Source: Myxococcus guangdongensis (GTDB lineage Bacteria; Myxococcota; Myxococcia; Myxococcales; Myxococcaceae). From it: 64,000 nt of DNA. The notes below the pieces were generated by a model, which saw only the letters and a program-made list of their open reading frames with translations, had not been told where the DNA came from and searched no databases. Location: assembly GCF_024198255.1 (NCBI RefSeq), contig NZ_JAJVKW010000013.1, forward strand, positions 186,001 through 250,000. The letters run 5' to 3'. Positions 1-8,183 of the stretch are shown here, piece by piece (positions within the stretch are counted from its first letter, which is position 1; each line of letters begins with the position of its first letter). The position numbers and the translations under genes were made by a program.

Positions 1-341
1 CCGATGCCGGCCCCCTCCACATACAGCGTGACGCGGGTGCCCTGCGTCGCCGCCTGGGTGGCGCGCTCGAACAGCCCCAGACGCTCGGCCTCGCTGTACT
101 GGTAGCCCGCGGAGGAGGCGCTCGCGCCCAGGTAGTAGTAGTTGCCGACGAAGCTCCCCGTGCAGTTCGCCCCGGTGTTCACCTGCACGACCACATAACC
201 CTGGCCATACGTGAGATTGGGTTGCCGGGTGTACGTCGCCGCGCAGACGTAACCGTTCACGGTGATGGGCGCCGCCAGGGCCGTATTGGCGAACCCGACC
301 GCCACCATCACCGCCGGAAAAACGATGGACGCTCGCTTCAT
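1..341 (-). CDS. Secreted protein of unknown function (C-terminus beyond window)
   Basis: The reading frame opens at an ATG at 341, preceded by AGGGAG at good spacing, and stays open to the left edge, giving the first 113 residues. A signal peptide is clear: Lys/Arg start, hydrophobic core, and an Ala-Leu-Ala cleavage site near residue 23. The mature part is polar, with Tyr/Thr/Asn-rich stretches, Cys residues and no motif I recognise. It is transcribed divergently from the astacin gene across about 235 bases that include an AT-richer patch near 500-530. Function unknown; export is the only supported statement. Confidence 0.8.
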   Translation of the reverse strand, partial: MKRASIVFPAVMVAVGFANTALAAPITVNGYVCAATYTRQPNLTYGQGYVVVQVNTGANCTGSFVGNYYYLGASASSAGYQYSEAERLGLFERATQAATQGTRVTLYVEGAGI

Positions 342-576
342 GGTTTGACTCCCTCTGCTGTCGATTGCGATTGGAATTTCCACACCCAGGATGGACGCGG
401 AGCCCCGGAAAAGAGCCTTTGCTTTTCCAGACAGGCAAACGCGCGAGCCGCTCTTTCTTCCCCAGGGTGCGGGCTCACCCCCGCGAATCGCACTCAAAGG
501 CATATTGAACAACACTTCACAAATGGTATGAGTCCCGCCGCACATCCAAAGGGTGCGCAAAAAGGGGGCATCAACC

Positions 577-1902
577 ATGCGAAGCCATTCGAAGCCTGTC
601 CTGGCAGGGCTGTTCGTTTCGTGTCTGTTTCTCGCCGCTTGCGGTGATGAAACTTTGCAGTCGCGTCCCGGCGTCGATCCGGAGCAGGCCCGAGTGCCGG
701 CCGAGTCCCCCCTTCGGGAGGGCTACGCCTGGACCCCGGGTGGCAAGCTCACGCCGGTGAAGTATGCCGAGGTGGAGGGCCTGGCCCTCTTCGAGGGAGA
801 CATGGTGCTCGGCACGGTGGAGGAGATGGAGACCCGCCGCCAGAAGGTCGCGGCCCAGGGAGGTCTCGACGGCTCGGGGGTCCACGCCCAGGGCGTGGGC
901 ATCACCGGGGCCAACTTCCGCTGGCCCAACTACCTGGTGCCCTACACCATCGACGCGAACGTGCCGAACCAGGGGCGCATCACGGACGCCATCAATCACT
1001 GGCAGGCCCGGACCCATCTGCGCTTCGTGCTGCGCACCGCGCTCAACGCGGCGCTGTATCCGGACTACATCCGCTTCCAGACCAGCACGGGGTGCAGCGC
1101 CCACGTCGGGCGAATCGGAGGAGCGCAAGGGGTATGGCTGGCCAACGAGTGCAGCACGGGCAACACCATCCATGAAATCGGGCATGCCCTGGGCCTCTGG
1201 CACGAGCAGTCGCGCGAAGACCGCAACAATTACGTGGTCGTCCGGATGGAGAACGTCACGCCCGGCTATGAGGGCAACTTCAACCAGCAGATCGCCGACG
1301 GCGACGACATCCTGGGCTACGACTATGGCTCCATCATGCACTATTCGAGGACGGCGTTCTCGAGGAACGGGCTGCCCACCATCGAGCCCCTGGGCGGACA
1401 GGCCATTGGCCAGCGCGACGCGTTGAGCATCACGGACGCGGCCTCCGTGGCACGGATGTACTCGCGGACCATCAGCCTGCGCGCCTCGAACGGCAATTAT
1501 GTGGTGGCCGAGAACGGCGGCGGCGGCACGGTGAACGCCAACCGCACCGCCGTGGGCGAGTGGGAGCGGCTCCGGCTGATGGACCGCAACGGTGACTCGC
1601 TGATGTCCGGCGACACCGTCTACCTGCAGACGCACAACGGCAACTACATCCAGGCCCTGAATGGCGGCGGCTCGAGGACGAACGCCACCCCCACGGCGCC
1701 CGGCGAGTGGGAGTCCTTCCGCATCACCAAGCGCTCCGGAAACATCCTGACCCCCATCAACACCGGGGACTCCGTGGCCCTGGAGATTGGCGGCCTGCTC
1801 ACCACCTACTACATGGTGGCCGAGTTCGGCGGCGGCGACATCGTGAACATCGACCGCACCGCCGTGGGCGCGTGGGAGCAGTTCATCATCACCTTCGAGT
1901 GA
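577..1902 (+). CDS. Astacin-family (M12A) zinc metalloprotease lipoprotein
   Basis: A secreted zinc endopeptidase, probably anchored in the outer membrane. The N-terminus has a lipobox (LAAC, Cys22). The astacin signature HEIGHALGLWHE lies at about residues 199-210, with three zinc His and the catalytic Glu, and the Met-turn SIMHY is near 252-256, where the Tyr would complete the zinc site. Residues after about 300 form three imperfect repeats containing 'NGNY' and 'GEWE', resembling a fascin/ricin-like beta-trefoil, perhaps for binding polysaccharide or cell surface. I chose ATG 577 rather than GTG 553 because it has a GGGGG ribosome site and gives a clean lipoprotein signal. In a predatory bacterium it could degrade prey protein, but that is inference. 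Confidence 0.9.
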   Translation: MRSHSKPVLAGLFVSCLFLAACGDETLQSRPGVDPEQARVPAESPLREGYAWTPGGKLTPVKYAEVEGLALFEGDMVLGTVEEMETRRQKVAAQGGLDGSGVHAQGVGITGANFRWPNYLVPYTIDANVPNQGRITDAINHWQARTHLRFVLRTALNAALYPDYIRFQTSTGCSAHVGRIGGAQGVWLANECSTGNTIHEIGHALGLWHEQSREDRNNYVVVRMENVTPGYEGNFNQQIADGDDILGYDYGSIMHYSRTAFSRNGLPTIEPLGGQAIGQRDALSITDAASVARMYSRTISLRASNGNYVVAENGGGGTVNANRTAVGEWERLRLMDRNGDSLMSGDTVYLQTHNGNYIQALNGGGSRTNATPTAPGEWESFRITKRSGNILTPINTGDSVALEIGGLLTTYYMVAEFGGGDIVNIDRTAVGAWEQFIITFE

Positions 1903-1927
1903 GTCGCCCCCTGCCGGCCTGCCCTCC

Positions 1928-2188
1928 TCAGTTGTGGCAGGCCGCGCAGTTCGAGGCGCTGTACGCATAGCCGCCCGTCAAATCCCGGGGCCATTCGTTG
2001 TACCCCAGCATGGGGTCGAACATGAAGACATTGTAATACAAGACGTCGTAGAAGTCGACGGTCCCACTCCCGGTCCAGTCCCGGATGGGCCGGGTCACCG
2101 CTTCATTGGCTTCGACAGGCGAGGCACTGAACAGGGTGCTGAGACACAGCGTCGCGACCATCAGCTTGCTCTTCACGAGGGCTCCCAT
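1928..2188 (-). CDS. Small exported protein ending in a CXXCH haem-type motif
   Basis: This 86-residue protein has a signal peptide cleaved around residue 27 (Ala-Ser-Pro-Val-Glu-Ala) and a short Tyr/Phe/Asp-rich mature region. Its last residues are NCAACHN, so a c-type haem attachment motif sits one residue from the C-terminus. A normal cytochrome c would continue for 60 or more residues to supply a distal ligand. Start ATG 2188 has GAGG upstream; ATG 2161 is an alternative. It converges on the astacin gene with a 25-base gap. It could be a truncated cytochrome, a minimal haem peptide or a chance motif. Confidence 0.65.
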   Translation of the reverse strand: MGALVKSKLMVATLCLSTLFSASPVEANEAVTRPIRDWTGSGTVDFYDVLYYNVFMFDPMLGYNEWPRDLTGGYAYSASNCAACHN

Positions 2189-2441
2189 GTCTTGATGAAC
2201 CTCGCCATGCGCCGACCATGACGGGCTGAAGCCTATCCGCCGAACCCAGACAGATCCAGGTTGGGCGACCCCGCCATCGTGACAGCACCCGCCGGGGTGT
2301 CCCGGATGACAGCACACACACTTCTGACCCCCGTCTCCTGGGTGATGACACCCACACGGTGGGCATGGCAGTCTTTCCCGCGACGGACGGGAGGCGCGCT
2401 CTCGACAGGCCCACCCGTCACGAGGGGAAAGGAAACATGCC

Positions 2442-2957
2442 GTGCTGACGACGCTGCTCATCATCATGCTCTCCGCCGCGCGCTGTGCTCCAGGGGAAGC
2501 CCGCGACGCGTGCGACTGCAGGCAGGGGAAAGAATCCGCCTGCAAGGCCTTGCGCAAATCCAACCCGAAGCTGGCCAAGGAGCTGGAGAAGGACCAGGAG
2601 AAGCAGGCCCGGGAGCTGAAGAAGGCCGAGGAGAAGCAGGCCCGCGAGGAGGCGGAGGCCCAGAAGGCGAAGCCCACGGGGCAGGTCCACCACATCATCT
2701 CCAACAAGATTGCCCGCGAGTTGGACAAGCACCCGGTCCTGAAGGGGAAGTACAAGGGCCGCGACTCCCGCTTCGTCGCGACGGCCGTCGACCTCCCCGC
2801 CCACCGCGGCTATCAGGACTGGCATCGCAAGGTGGATGACGAGGTCGTCGAGTGGCTCCAACGCAACCCCCAGGCCACCACGAAGCAGTTCGAGAAGTAC
2901 CTGCATGACGTCTATGATCGAAAGGACCTGAAGGAGCGATTCCCCCATGGGTTCTGA
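2442..2957 (+). CDS. Exported AHH-type nuclease-like protein, candidate toxin
   Basis: 171 residues. A hydrophobic N-terminus ends at a Cys (AARC, a poor lipobox), followed by a Lys/Glu-rich coiled-coil-like linker (residues 40-80) and a C-terminal domain with Val-His-His-Ile-Ile-Ser-Asn, a downstream 'DLPAHRGYQDWH' segment and a helical tail. This His-His-Ile arrangement matches the AHH branch of HNH/Endo VII nucleases and resembles the Myxococcus paralogous lipoproteins (TIGR02269/DUF2380 type). I chose GTG 2442, placed after AAAGGAAA; ATG 2466 is possible. Its end overlaps the next gene by 11 bases. I infer a toxin-immunity pair; nuclease activity is not shown. Confidence 0.75.
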   Translation: MLTTLLIIMLSAARCAPGEARDACDCRQGKESACKALRKSNPKLAKELEKDQEKQARELKKAEEKQAREEAEAQKAKPTGQVHHIISNKIARELDKHPVLKGKYKGRDSRFVATAVDLPAHRGYQDWHRKVDDEVVEWLQRNPQATTKQFEKYLHDVYDRKDLKERFPHGF

Positions 2958-3630
2958 CGCGGCACCGGCCTTCTTCGTCCTCACGAGCCAACGGGGCTCG
3001 CCTCACGACACGGAGCTGTCCACGGTCGAGGACCAGGAGCGGGGCGATGCGCCGACGTGCCCGGCGTGCGGGGGCTTCATCGGCATGCGGACGTGGCGCG
3101 CGCCCCACCGCGTCGAGCTGAAGCTGCTGGGAGACGCCCCTGGTGACTTCATCCCGTCCAGCGGCGTGGGCTCGGACGTCATCATCTCCGAGCGCTTCGC
3201 GGACGCCTTCCGCGCGGCGGGGCTCACGGGCCTGAAGGGCTTCGAGCCGGTGGAGGTCCTCCGCGTCCGACCGGCGAAAGGCGCCTCCAAGGGCAAGGAC
3301 ACCCCCCTGCCCCGCTACCTCGCCGTCACCGCGACCTTCGGCTCGGCCCGGGTGGACGAGGCCCACAGCCACATCCTCCGGCCCGGGCCTTTCACCTGTG
3401 ACACCTGCCGCGCCGTGGGGACGGACGGCATCAACGGCTTCACCCTGGAGCCGGAGAGCTGGAACGGCGACGACGTCTTCGAGCCTCGCGGCCTCCCCGG
3501 TGTCCGGGTGGTCTCCGAGCGCTTCGCGCGCCTGGTCACCGAGCACGGGCTGACCCACGTGAGCCTCACCCCCACCGAGCGCTATGTCTGGGATCCGCTG
3601 CGACGCTTCACCCAGGCCACGGGCGGTTAG
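2947..3630 (+). CDS. Double-CXXCG motif protein, candidate immunity protein
   Basis: 227 residues, soluble, no signal peptide. Two zinc-ribbon-like knuckles are visible: CPACG (Cys38/Cys41) and CDTC (Cys151/Cys154). This layout is characteristic of the Myxococcus 'double-CXXCG' paralogous family (TIGR02264). Members are commonly next to secreted AHH/TIGR02269-like proteins, as here. Its ATG lies inside the last codons of the upstream gene (11-base overlap), implying translational coupling and tight co-expression, as expected for an immunity protein made with its toxin. The immunity role is inferred from context only. Confidence 0.8.
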   Translation: MGSDAAPAFFVLTSQRGSPHDTELSTVEDQERGDAPTCPACGGFIGMRTWRAPHRVELKLLGDAPGDFIPSSGVGSDVIISERFADAFRAAGLTGLKGFEPVEVLRVRPAKGASKGKDTPLPRYLAVTATFGSARVDEAHSHILRPGPFTCDTCRAVGTDGINGFTLEPESWNGDDVFEPRGLPGVRVVSERFARLVTEHGLTHVSLTPTERYVWDPLRRFTQATGG

Positions 3631-3672
3631 ACTCCCCGCGGGAGCCTGCCCCCGGGCTGGAAAGGCCTCACC

Positions 3673-4293
3673 ATGCCATGGCTGATGACGCTGGGCGTGG
3701 TTGCGTTCAACGCGGGCTGTGCCCATTCCACGGGCGGGACCGGAGCCCCCGAACCCAGGCAAGGGGCCACGGCGCAACAGCTGTCGGCCCAGGCGAATCA
3801 GGCCTACGAGTCCCTGGCGTTCGACGCGTGCGCCGAGGGATTCAAGGCCTCCGCCGAGGTGGAGACGGACGCGGCGGAGCGCGCCGAGTCCTTCTACCGC
3901 TCCGCGGGCTGCGCCTCGCTCGCGGGCCAGCTGGACGCGGCGGTGTCGCTGCCGCAGCGCGCGCTGACCGCCACGCAGGAGGCCGCGTCCCAGCCCGTGA
4001 TGGACCTGGCCCCGGTGGTGGACGCGGTGTCGCTGCCCACCACGACGGACCGCAACAAGTCGGTGTAACTGCTGTCGTGCCTGCTGGAGGACCTGACGGC
4101 GGACACGTTGACGGCGCAGCGTGCGGGACTCATCCGGCAACTGGGGGAGTCGCTGGTGGCGATGTCCGCGCTCCAGCAGCCCATCAATCGCGACGCCGCG
4201 ATGCGAGTGTTGCGGCGGCTCTCCGGCGAGCAGCACGAGACCGCCGAGGCGTGGCGCGCATGGCTCGCCCTCCAACCCGAAGCCGCGAAGTAG
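3673..4293 (+). pseudogene. Secreted/lipoprotein-like gene interrupted by an in-frame TAA
   Basis: The frame opens at ATG 3673 with a hydrophobic signal ending in NAGC and an Ala/Glu-rich helical body, perhaps a TPR-like scaffold. TAA at 4066-4068 ends it after 131 codons. The same frame continues without a shift for another 74 sense codons to TAG at 4291-4293, with the same GC-rich third positions and helical, Leu/Ala-rich content. A single base change from a Tyr codon would explain this. It may be a recent nonsense mutation, a sequence error, or a genuinely short protein followed by a relic. Confidence 0.6.
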
Positions 4294-4326
4294 GCGCGGG
4301 CCGGGGTCGAACCTCCGCCCCTGGCA

Positions 4327-4905
4327 TCACCACCGTCGGCGGACCGTGGCCTTCTCGCCCGTCACCAGGCTCGCGTCCGGCACGTCGTCGGCGACGATGG
4401 CGCCGGCCGCGACCACCGCGTCCCGGCCGATTCGGACCCCGGGCAGGATCATCGCCCCCGCGCCAATCCACGCGTTCTCGGCCACCTCGATGGGCGCGCC
4501 CGTGAGGAACAGCCGCCGGTCTCCCGGGTCGACGGGGTGGCTGACGGTGATGAAGGTGACCTTCGGGCCCACCATCACCCCTTCGCCCAACCGGATGCCG
4601 GCGTAGTCGAGGAACGTGCAGCCCTGGTTGATGAACACGCGCTCAGCGAGCTCCAGCCGCAGCCCATGGTCCGTGTAGAAGGGCGGATAGAGGGTGACCC
4701 GCTTGGGGAGCGGCCTCCCGAGAATCTTCTCGAACAGCGCCGCCTTGCCCGCCTCGTCCTCGAACGGCAGGACGTTGAGGCGCGACGTCAGCTCGGTGAC
4801 GCGCAGCACCCGCTGGCTCATCGCCGCGAACTCGGGGCTGAAGACCCGCTCCCCTCTCGCGAGAGACTCGGGGTCGTGGATGCGCAGGAGGTTGTCGAGG
4901 GGCAT
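4327..4905 (-). CDS. Sugar O-acetyltransferase, hexapeptide-repeat (maltose acetyltransferase-like)
   Basis: 192 residues with left-handed beta-helix hexapeptides from about residue 105 onward: 'IRLGEGVMVGPKVTF', 'NAWIGAGAMILPGVRIG', 'DAVVAAGAIVADDVP'. The catalytic His is probably in 'TVSHPVDPGDR', as in the LacA/Maa/NodL group that transfers acetyl from acetyl-CoA to sugar hydroxyls. The N-terminal helices match the Mac domain of that group. ATG 4905 (MPLDNL) gives the normal family length. The promoter region is shared with the YCII-type gene, which starts 115 bases away on the other strand. Substrate unknown. Confidence 0.85.
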   Translation of the reverse strand: MPLDNLLRIHDPESLARGERVFSPEFAAMSQRVLRVTELTSRLNVLPFEDEAGKAALFEKILGRPLPKRVTLYPPFYTDHGLRLELAERVFINQGCTFLDYAGIRLGEGVMVGPKVTFITVSHPVDPGDRRLFLTGAPIEVAENAWIGAGAMILPGVRIGRDAVVAAGAIVADDVPDASLVTGEKATVRRRW

Positions 4906-5020
4906 CCCACGAGCCTTGCGCCCCCCCCACGCCCGAGTCCAGCGCTCCCGAGCGGAAGGAAATGCTTCGGCCCGACAGGCGGATGGAGGACGCTGCGGGC
5001 CCCCACGAACGGAGTCGATG

Positions 5021-5386
5021 ATGACGTACATGCTGTTGGTCATGGAGGACAGCCAGCGCAAGCGGAGCCGGACGCCGGAGGAAGGGCGCCGCGAGATGGA
5101 GCGGATGATCGGCTTCGTCCAGGACCTCCAGGCGCGCGGACTCTGGAAGGGCAGCGACTCTCTCCGGTCCGTCTCCGAAGGCGTCCGAATCGAGGTGCGC
5201 GACCAACAACGCACCTTGCGCGATGGCCCCTTCGCCGAATCCAAGGAGGTCGTCGGAGGCTATGTCCTCTTCGACTGCGCCAGCCGGGACGAGGCGCTCG
5301 CCATCGCCAGCCGATGTCCCGCGGCCGAGTGGTCCACCGTCGAGCTGCGTGAAGTCGGCGTCTGCTACGAGGAGGAGCCGGGCTGA
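5021..5386 (+). CDS. YCII-related / DGPF-domain protein
   Basis: 121 residues beginning MTYMLLVMED and carrying the DGPF signature in 'RDGPFAESKEVVGGY', the hallmark of the YCII-related family (PF03795). These are small dimeric alpha-beta-barrel proteins, often encoded beside ECF sigma factors. No such sigma gene is adjacent here. ATG 5018 and ATG 5021 are both possible; the second sits 6 bases after GGAG. The molecular role of the family is poorly known. Confidence 0.85.
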   Translation: MTYMLLVMEDSQRKRSRTPEEGRREMERMIGFVQDLQARGLWKGSDSLRSVSEGVRIEVRDQQRTLRDGPFAESKEVVGGYVLFDCASRDEALAIASRCPAAEWSTVELREVGVCYEEEPG

Positions 5387-5437
5387 AGCCCCTCCCCTCG
5401 GACATCACCGCCACCCGCTGAGCGCGCCCACTCGCCG

Positions 5438-6883
5438 CTAGAGCGTGGCGGAGGGCTGACCGCTTCCCCGGGGCGTGACGCCCCCTCGGACGGAGCCGCT
5501 GATGAGCTCCTCCAGCGTGGAGACGATGGCGGCGTGGTAGCGGCCGAACGCGTCCACGCTCTGAGGCACGTCGCAGATGATGGAGTGGAGGTAGAGCCCG
5601 TCCGCGTTGCGGAGGAACCACATGTTCCCCGTGTTGGAGTGCGAGGACTCGGGAATCGTCTTCGGCTGCCAGGTGTGGAGCATGTCCGCGCCGGGGAGCT
5701 TCCGGTAGTCGAGGAAGGAGAAGAAGTTGACCGGGAACGGCCACGTCCGCAGGTGGAAGTACTGCGGCGCGAGCAGCTCCCAGACCTTCACGAAGGGCAC
5801 GTCGACGTTGCGCAACAGCTGCTCGAAGCCCGCCTGCACCCCTTCGACGACCTCCGGGAACTTCATCCCATCGGCGATGGGGAAGCGGATGGCCAGCGTG
5901 TTGACGAACCAACCGAAGGACTTGCGCCAGCGGGGGTCCTTGCGTTCCGCGATGGGCATGAACCCCCGGTACACCTGACTGCCGGAGATGTCCCGCAGGG
6001 CCATGCCGACGACGGCCAGCATGCCGATGAACAGCTTCGTGCCGCGCTGCTGACAGACGCGCTCGAACGCCTGGGCCCCCGCGTCGTCGAGCAACCGCAC
6101 GGTGTTGTTGACGGCCGGGTACATGCGACCGGATTCGATGCCCAGCTCGAGCGGGATGTGCGGGAACAAGTCCCCCGCGTCCGCGATGAACGCGCGCCAG
6201 TAGTCCAGCTCCGCGCTGTCCGCGGTCAGCTTGGAGTACCGGTGGCGCTGCACATCCCCGAAGTCGAGATAGCTCCCCGCCGGATGGGGCGCCGGGGTCA
6301 GCCCCTCGGACAGGGCGGCGTAGTCGCGCTGCACGTCCTCGACCGCGTACACCAGGGAGAGGCCGTCACACAGGATGTGGTCGAACCCCATGTAGACGGT
6401 GGCCTGCGACGCCTCCACCACCACGCCCATCAAGAACAACGGCCACGACAGCGTGTCGATGTCCCGGTTGAACGTGTTCTCGATGTGGGCCGTCACGGCC
6501 TCGCCTGTCGCGAAGTGACCGATGTCGGTGCGCTCCAGCCGGACCTCCGCGGGCGTCATCACGTCGCAGCGCAGGTCTCCGGCGACGAGCTGCTCGAAGC
6601 CGCAGCGCAGCACCTCGTGACGCTTCACGAAGTGCAGGAGCGCGGCCTCCAGCGCGGGCAGGTCCAGCTCGCCGGGGATGCGGAAGGACAGGCCAATCCA
6701 ATAGTTCTCCGAGACGTGCTCCTGCCGGGCGGACACCGCGCCCGCGAAGTGCTTCTCCTGGTTGAAGGAGGCGGGCCTGTCGCCAGCCGAGAGCGAGGTG
6801 AGGGTGTTCGCGGCGGGGCGAAGCCGCCATTCGTGGACGTGCCCGGCGTGGAAGCCCGCCTTCTCGAGAGGGAGCTGATGCAT
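5438..6883 (-). CDS. Stand-alone condensation-domain (acyltransferase/NRPS C-like) protein
   Basis: 481 residues spanning a whole condensation-superfamily fold (PF00668-like). The active-site motif appears as DHILCDG at residues 168-174; the first His of HHxxxDG is Asp, but the catalytic second His and the DG are kept. 'ENYWIGLSFRIPG' near the start and 'FGWFVNTLAIRFP' further on fit the N- and C-lobes. No adenylation or carrier domain adjoins it, so it may act as a free acyltransferase, like PapA or wax-ester-type enzymes. ATG 6883 has AAGGA 8 bases upstream. It is divergent from an HSL-type esterase gene. Confidence 0.8.
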   Translation of the reverse strand: MHQLPLEKAGFHAGHVHEWRLRPAANTLTSLSAGDRPASFNQEKHFAGAVSARQEHVSENYWIGLSFRIPGELDLPALEAALLHFVKRHEVLRCGFEQLVAGDLRCDVMTPAEVRLERTDIGHFATGEAVTAHIENTFNRDIDTLSWPLFLMGVVVEASQATVYMGFDHILCDGLSLVYAVEDVQRDYAALSEGLTPAPHPAGSYLDFGDVQRHRYSKLTADSAELDYWRAFIADAGDLFPHIPLELGIESGRMYPAVNNTVRLLDDAGAQAFERVCQQRGTKLFIGMLAVVGMALRDISGSQVYRGFMPIAERKDPRWRKSFGWFVNTLAIRFPIADGMKFPEVVEGVQAGFEQLLRNVDVPFVKVWELLAPQYFHLRTWPFPVNFFSFLDYRKLPGADMLHTWQPKTIPESSHSNTGNMWFLRNADGLYLHSIICDVPQSVDAFGRYHAAIVSTLEELISGSVRGGVTPRGSGQPSATL

Positions 6884-7178
6884 GGAGGAAGTCCTTTCCG
6901 TGGTCTTTCGCGTGTTCAGCACAGCGCTGACATGGGTTCGCGAGCAGTGAGCTCTGCGCGCATAGGCTGTGGTTGCCTCCCAGCTTGGACAAGCTCTCTT
7001 CAAACCAGTGTCGGATGCATCCAGTTGGGGGCGACGCGGGAGCGAAGTCGCCGTCTGCCATTGCCCCGGGATGCGGGGGAGCCCCACCACCGGGCAGCCT
7101 CAGTGTGGAGCAATTTCCACTTGGACCGGGTGACGGGGCTACGGGCTTTCCACGGGCGGTTCGGTGTATGCAGCACGC
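6884..7178. other. Divergent intergenic region
   Basis: 295 bases between the condensation-domain gene and the esterase gene. It presumably holds both promoters. I see no convincing -35/-10 pair, operator or hairpin; the open frames here are short and lack coding-like third positions. Confidence 0.5.
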
Positions 7179-8153
7179 ATGACTCATCCCGACTTCGACC
7201 CACAGCTGGCCCCGCTCCTCGCCCCGCTCGCCGGGTATGTCCCCTTGAAGATGACGCTGGAGCAGCTCGAGCACTTCCGCCAGCTGAGCCACGTGACGCG
7301 GGAGGCGCTCATCGGGGACGCGCAGGTGGACTGCGTCGACCACACCATCCCCGGCTATCAAGGGGACGACATCGTCGTCTCCGTCATCTCCCGGAAGGGC
7401 CACTCGGTGGCGGGGCCCGCCGTCTTCCACATCCACGGTGGCGGCATGGTGATGGGGACCCGCTTCGCGGGAGCCAGGCCCCTGGTGGACTGGGCGCTGC
7501 GCCATGACGCCGTCTGCGTGAGCGTCGAATACCGACGGGCGCCCGAGCATCCCGCACCCACGCTGGTGGAGGACTGCTACGCGGGCCTGGAGTGGATGGC
7601 GGCGAACGCGGAGCGGCTGCGCTTCAATCCCAACCAGCTCGTCATCTTCGGCGGCAGCGGCGGTGGCGGGCTCGCGGCGGGCACCACCCTGCTCGCCCGG
7701 GACAGGCAGGGGCCCCGGCTGCTGGGGCAGCTGCTGCAATGTCCCATGCTGGATGACCGCAACGAGACGGGCTCCGCGCATCGCTACGAAGGCGTCGGCG
7801 TCTGGGACCGGACCAGCAACCTGACGGCGTGGCGCGCGGTGCTGGGAGAGCGGCTCGGCGGACCGGAGGTCTCTCCCTATTGCGCGCCCGCGCGGGCCTC
7901 GGACCTGGGCCGGCTGCCGCCCACCTTCATCGACGTGGGCGGCGCGGAGACGTTCCGGGATGAGGCCGTCACGTATGCGAGCAGGATTCTGGCGGCGGGA
8001 GGCGAGTGCGAGCTGCACGTCTGGGGCGGCGCCTTCCACGGCTTCTACGACATCGCTCCGCAGTCGGCGCTGGCCCAGGCCTGCATCGCGGCGCGGGACT
8101 CGTGGCTCGCCCGGATGTTCGCGCGTGACACGGCCCTGCCCGTGACGCGGTAG
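7179..8153 (+). CDS. Alpha/beta hydrolase, hormone-sensitive-lipase family esterase
   Basis: 324 residues. The HSL oxyanion motif HGGG is at residues 86-89 and the nucleophile elbow GGSGGG places Ser160. 'VEYRRAPEHPAPTLVED' is typical of the family, and the catalytic His lies in 'GAFHGF' near the end. No signal peptide, so a cytoplasmic esterase or amidase for small acyl esters. ATG 7179 begins the conserved part (MTHPDF); GTG 7164 is in frame but weaker. The divergent partner is an acyl-transferring enzyme, so the two might act on the same ester, but that is speculative. Confidence 0.88.
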   Translation: MTHPDFDPQLAPLLAPLAGYVPLKMTLEQLEHFRQLSHVTREALIGDAQVDCVDHTIPGYQGDDIVVSVISRKGHSVAGPAVFHIHGGGMVMGTRFAGARPLVDWALRHDAVCVSVEYRRAPEHPAPTLVEDCYAGLEWMAANAERLRFNPNQLVIFGGSGGGGLAAGTTLLARDRQGPRLLGQLLQCPMLDDRNETGSAHRYEGVGVWDRTSNLTAWRAVLGERLGGPEVSPYCAPARASDLGRLPPTFIDVGGAETFRDEAVTYASRILAAGGECELHVWGGAFHGFYDIAPQSALAQACIAARDSWLARMFARDTALPVTR

Positions 8154-8183
8154 ACTCGAAGCCCCCTCGCTCGGAGTCCCTGG

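Noticed and set aside
571-1968. 465-residue minus-strand frame opposite the astacin gene
   Set aside because: Antisense shadow; astacin motifs, lipobox and ribosome site are on the plus strand.
2339-2354. Small TGGGTG/CACCCA hairpin upstream of the AHH-type gene
   Set aside because: Only six bp with a 4-base loop in GC-rich DNA, easily expected by chance, and no other support.
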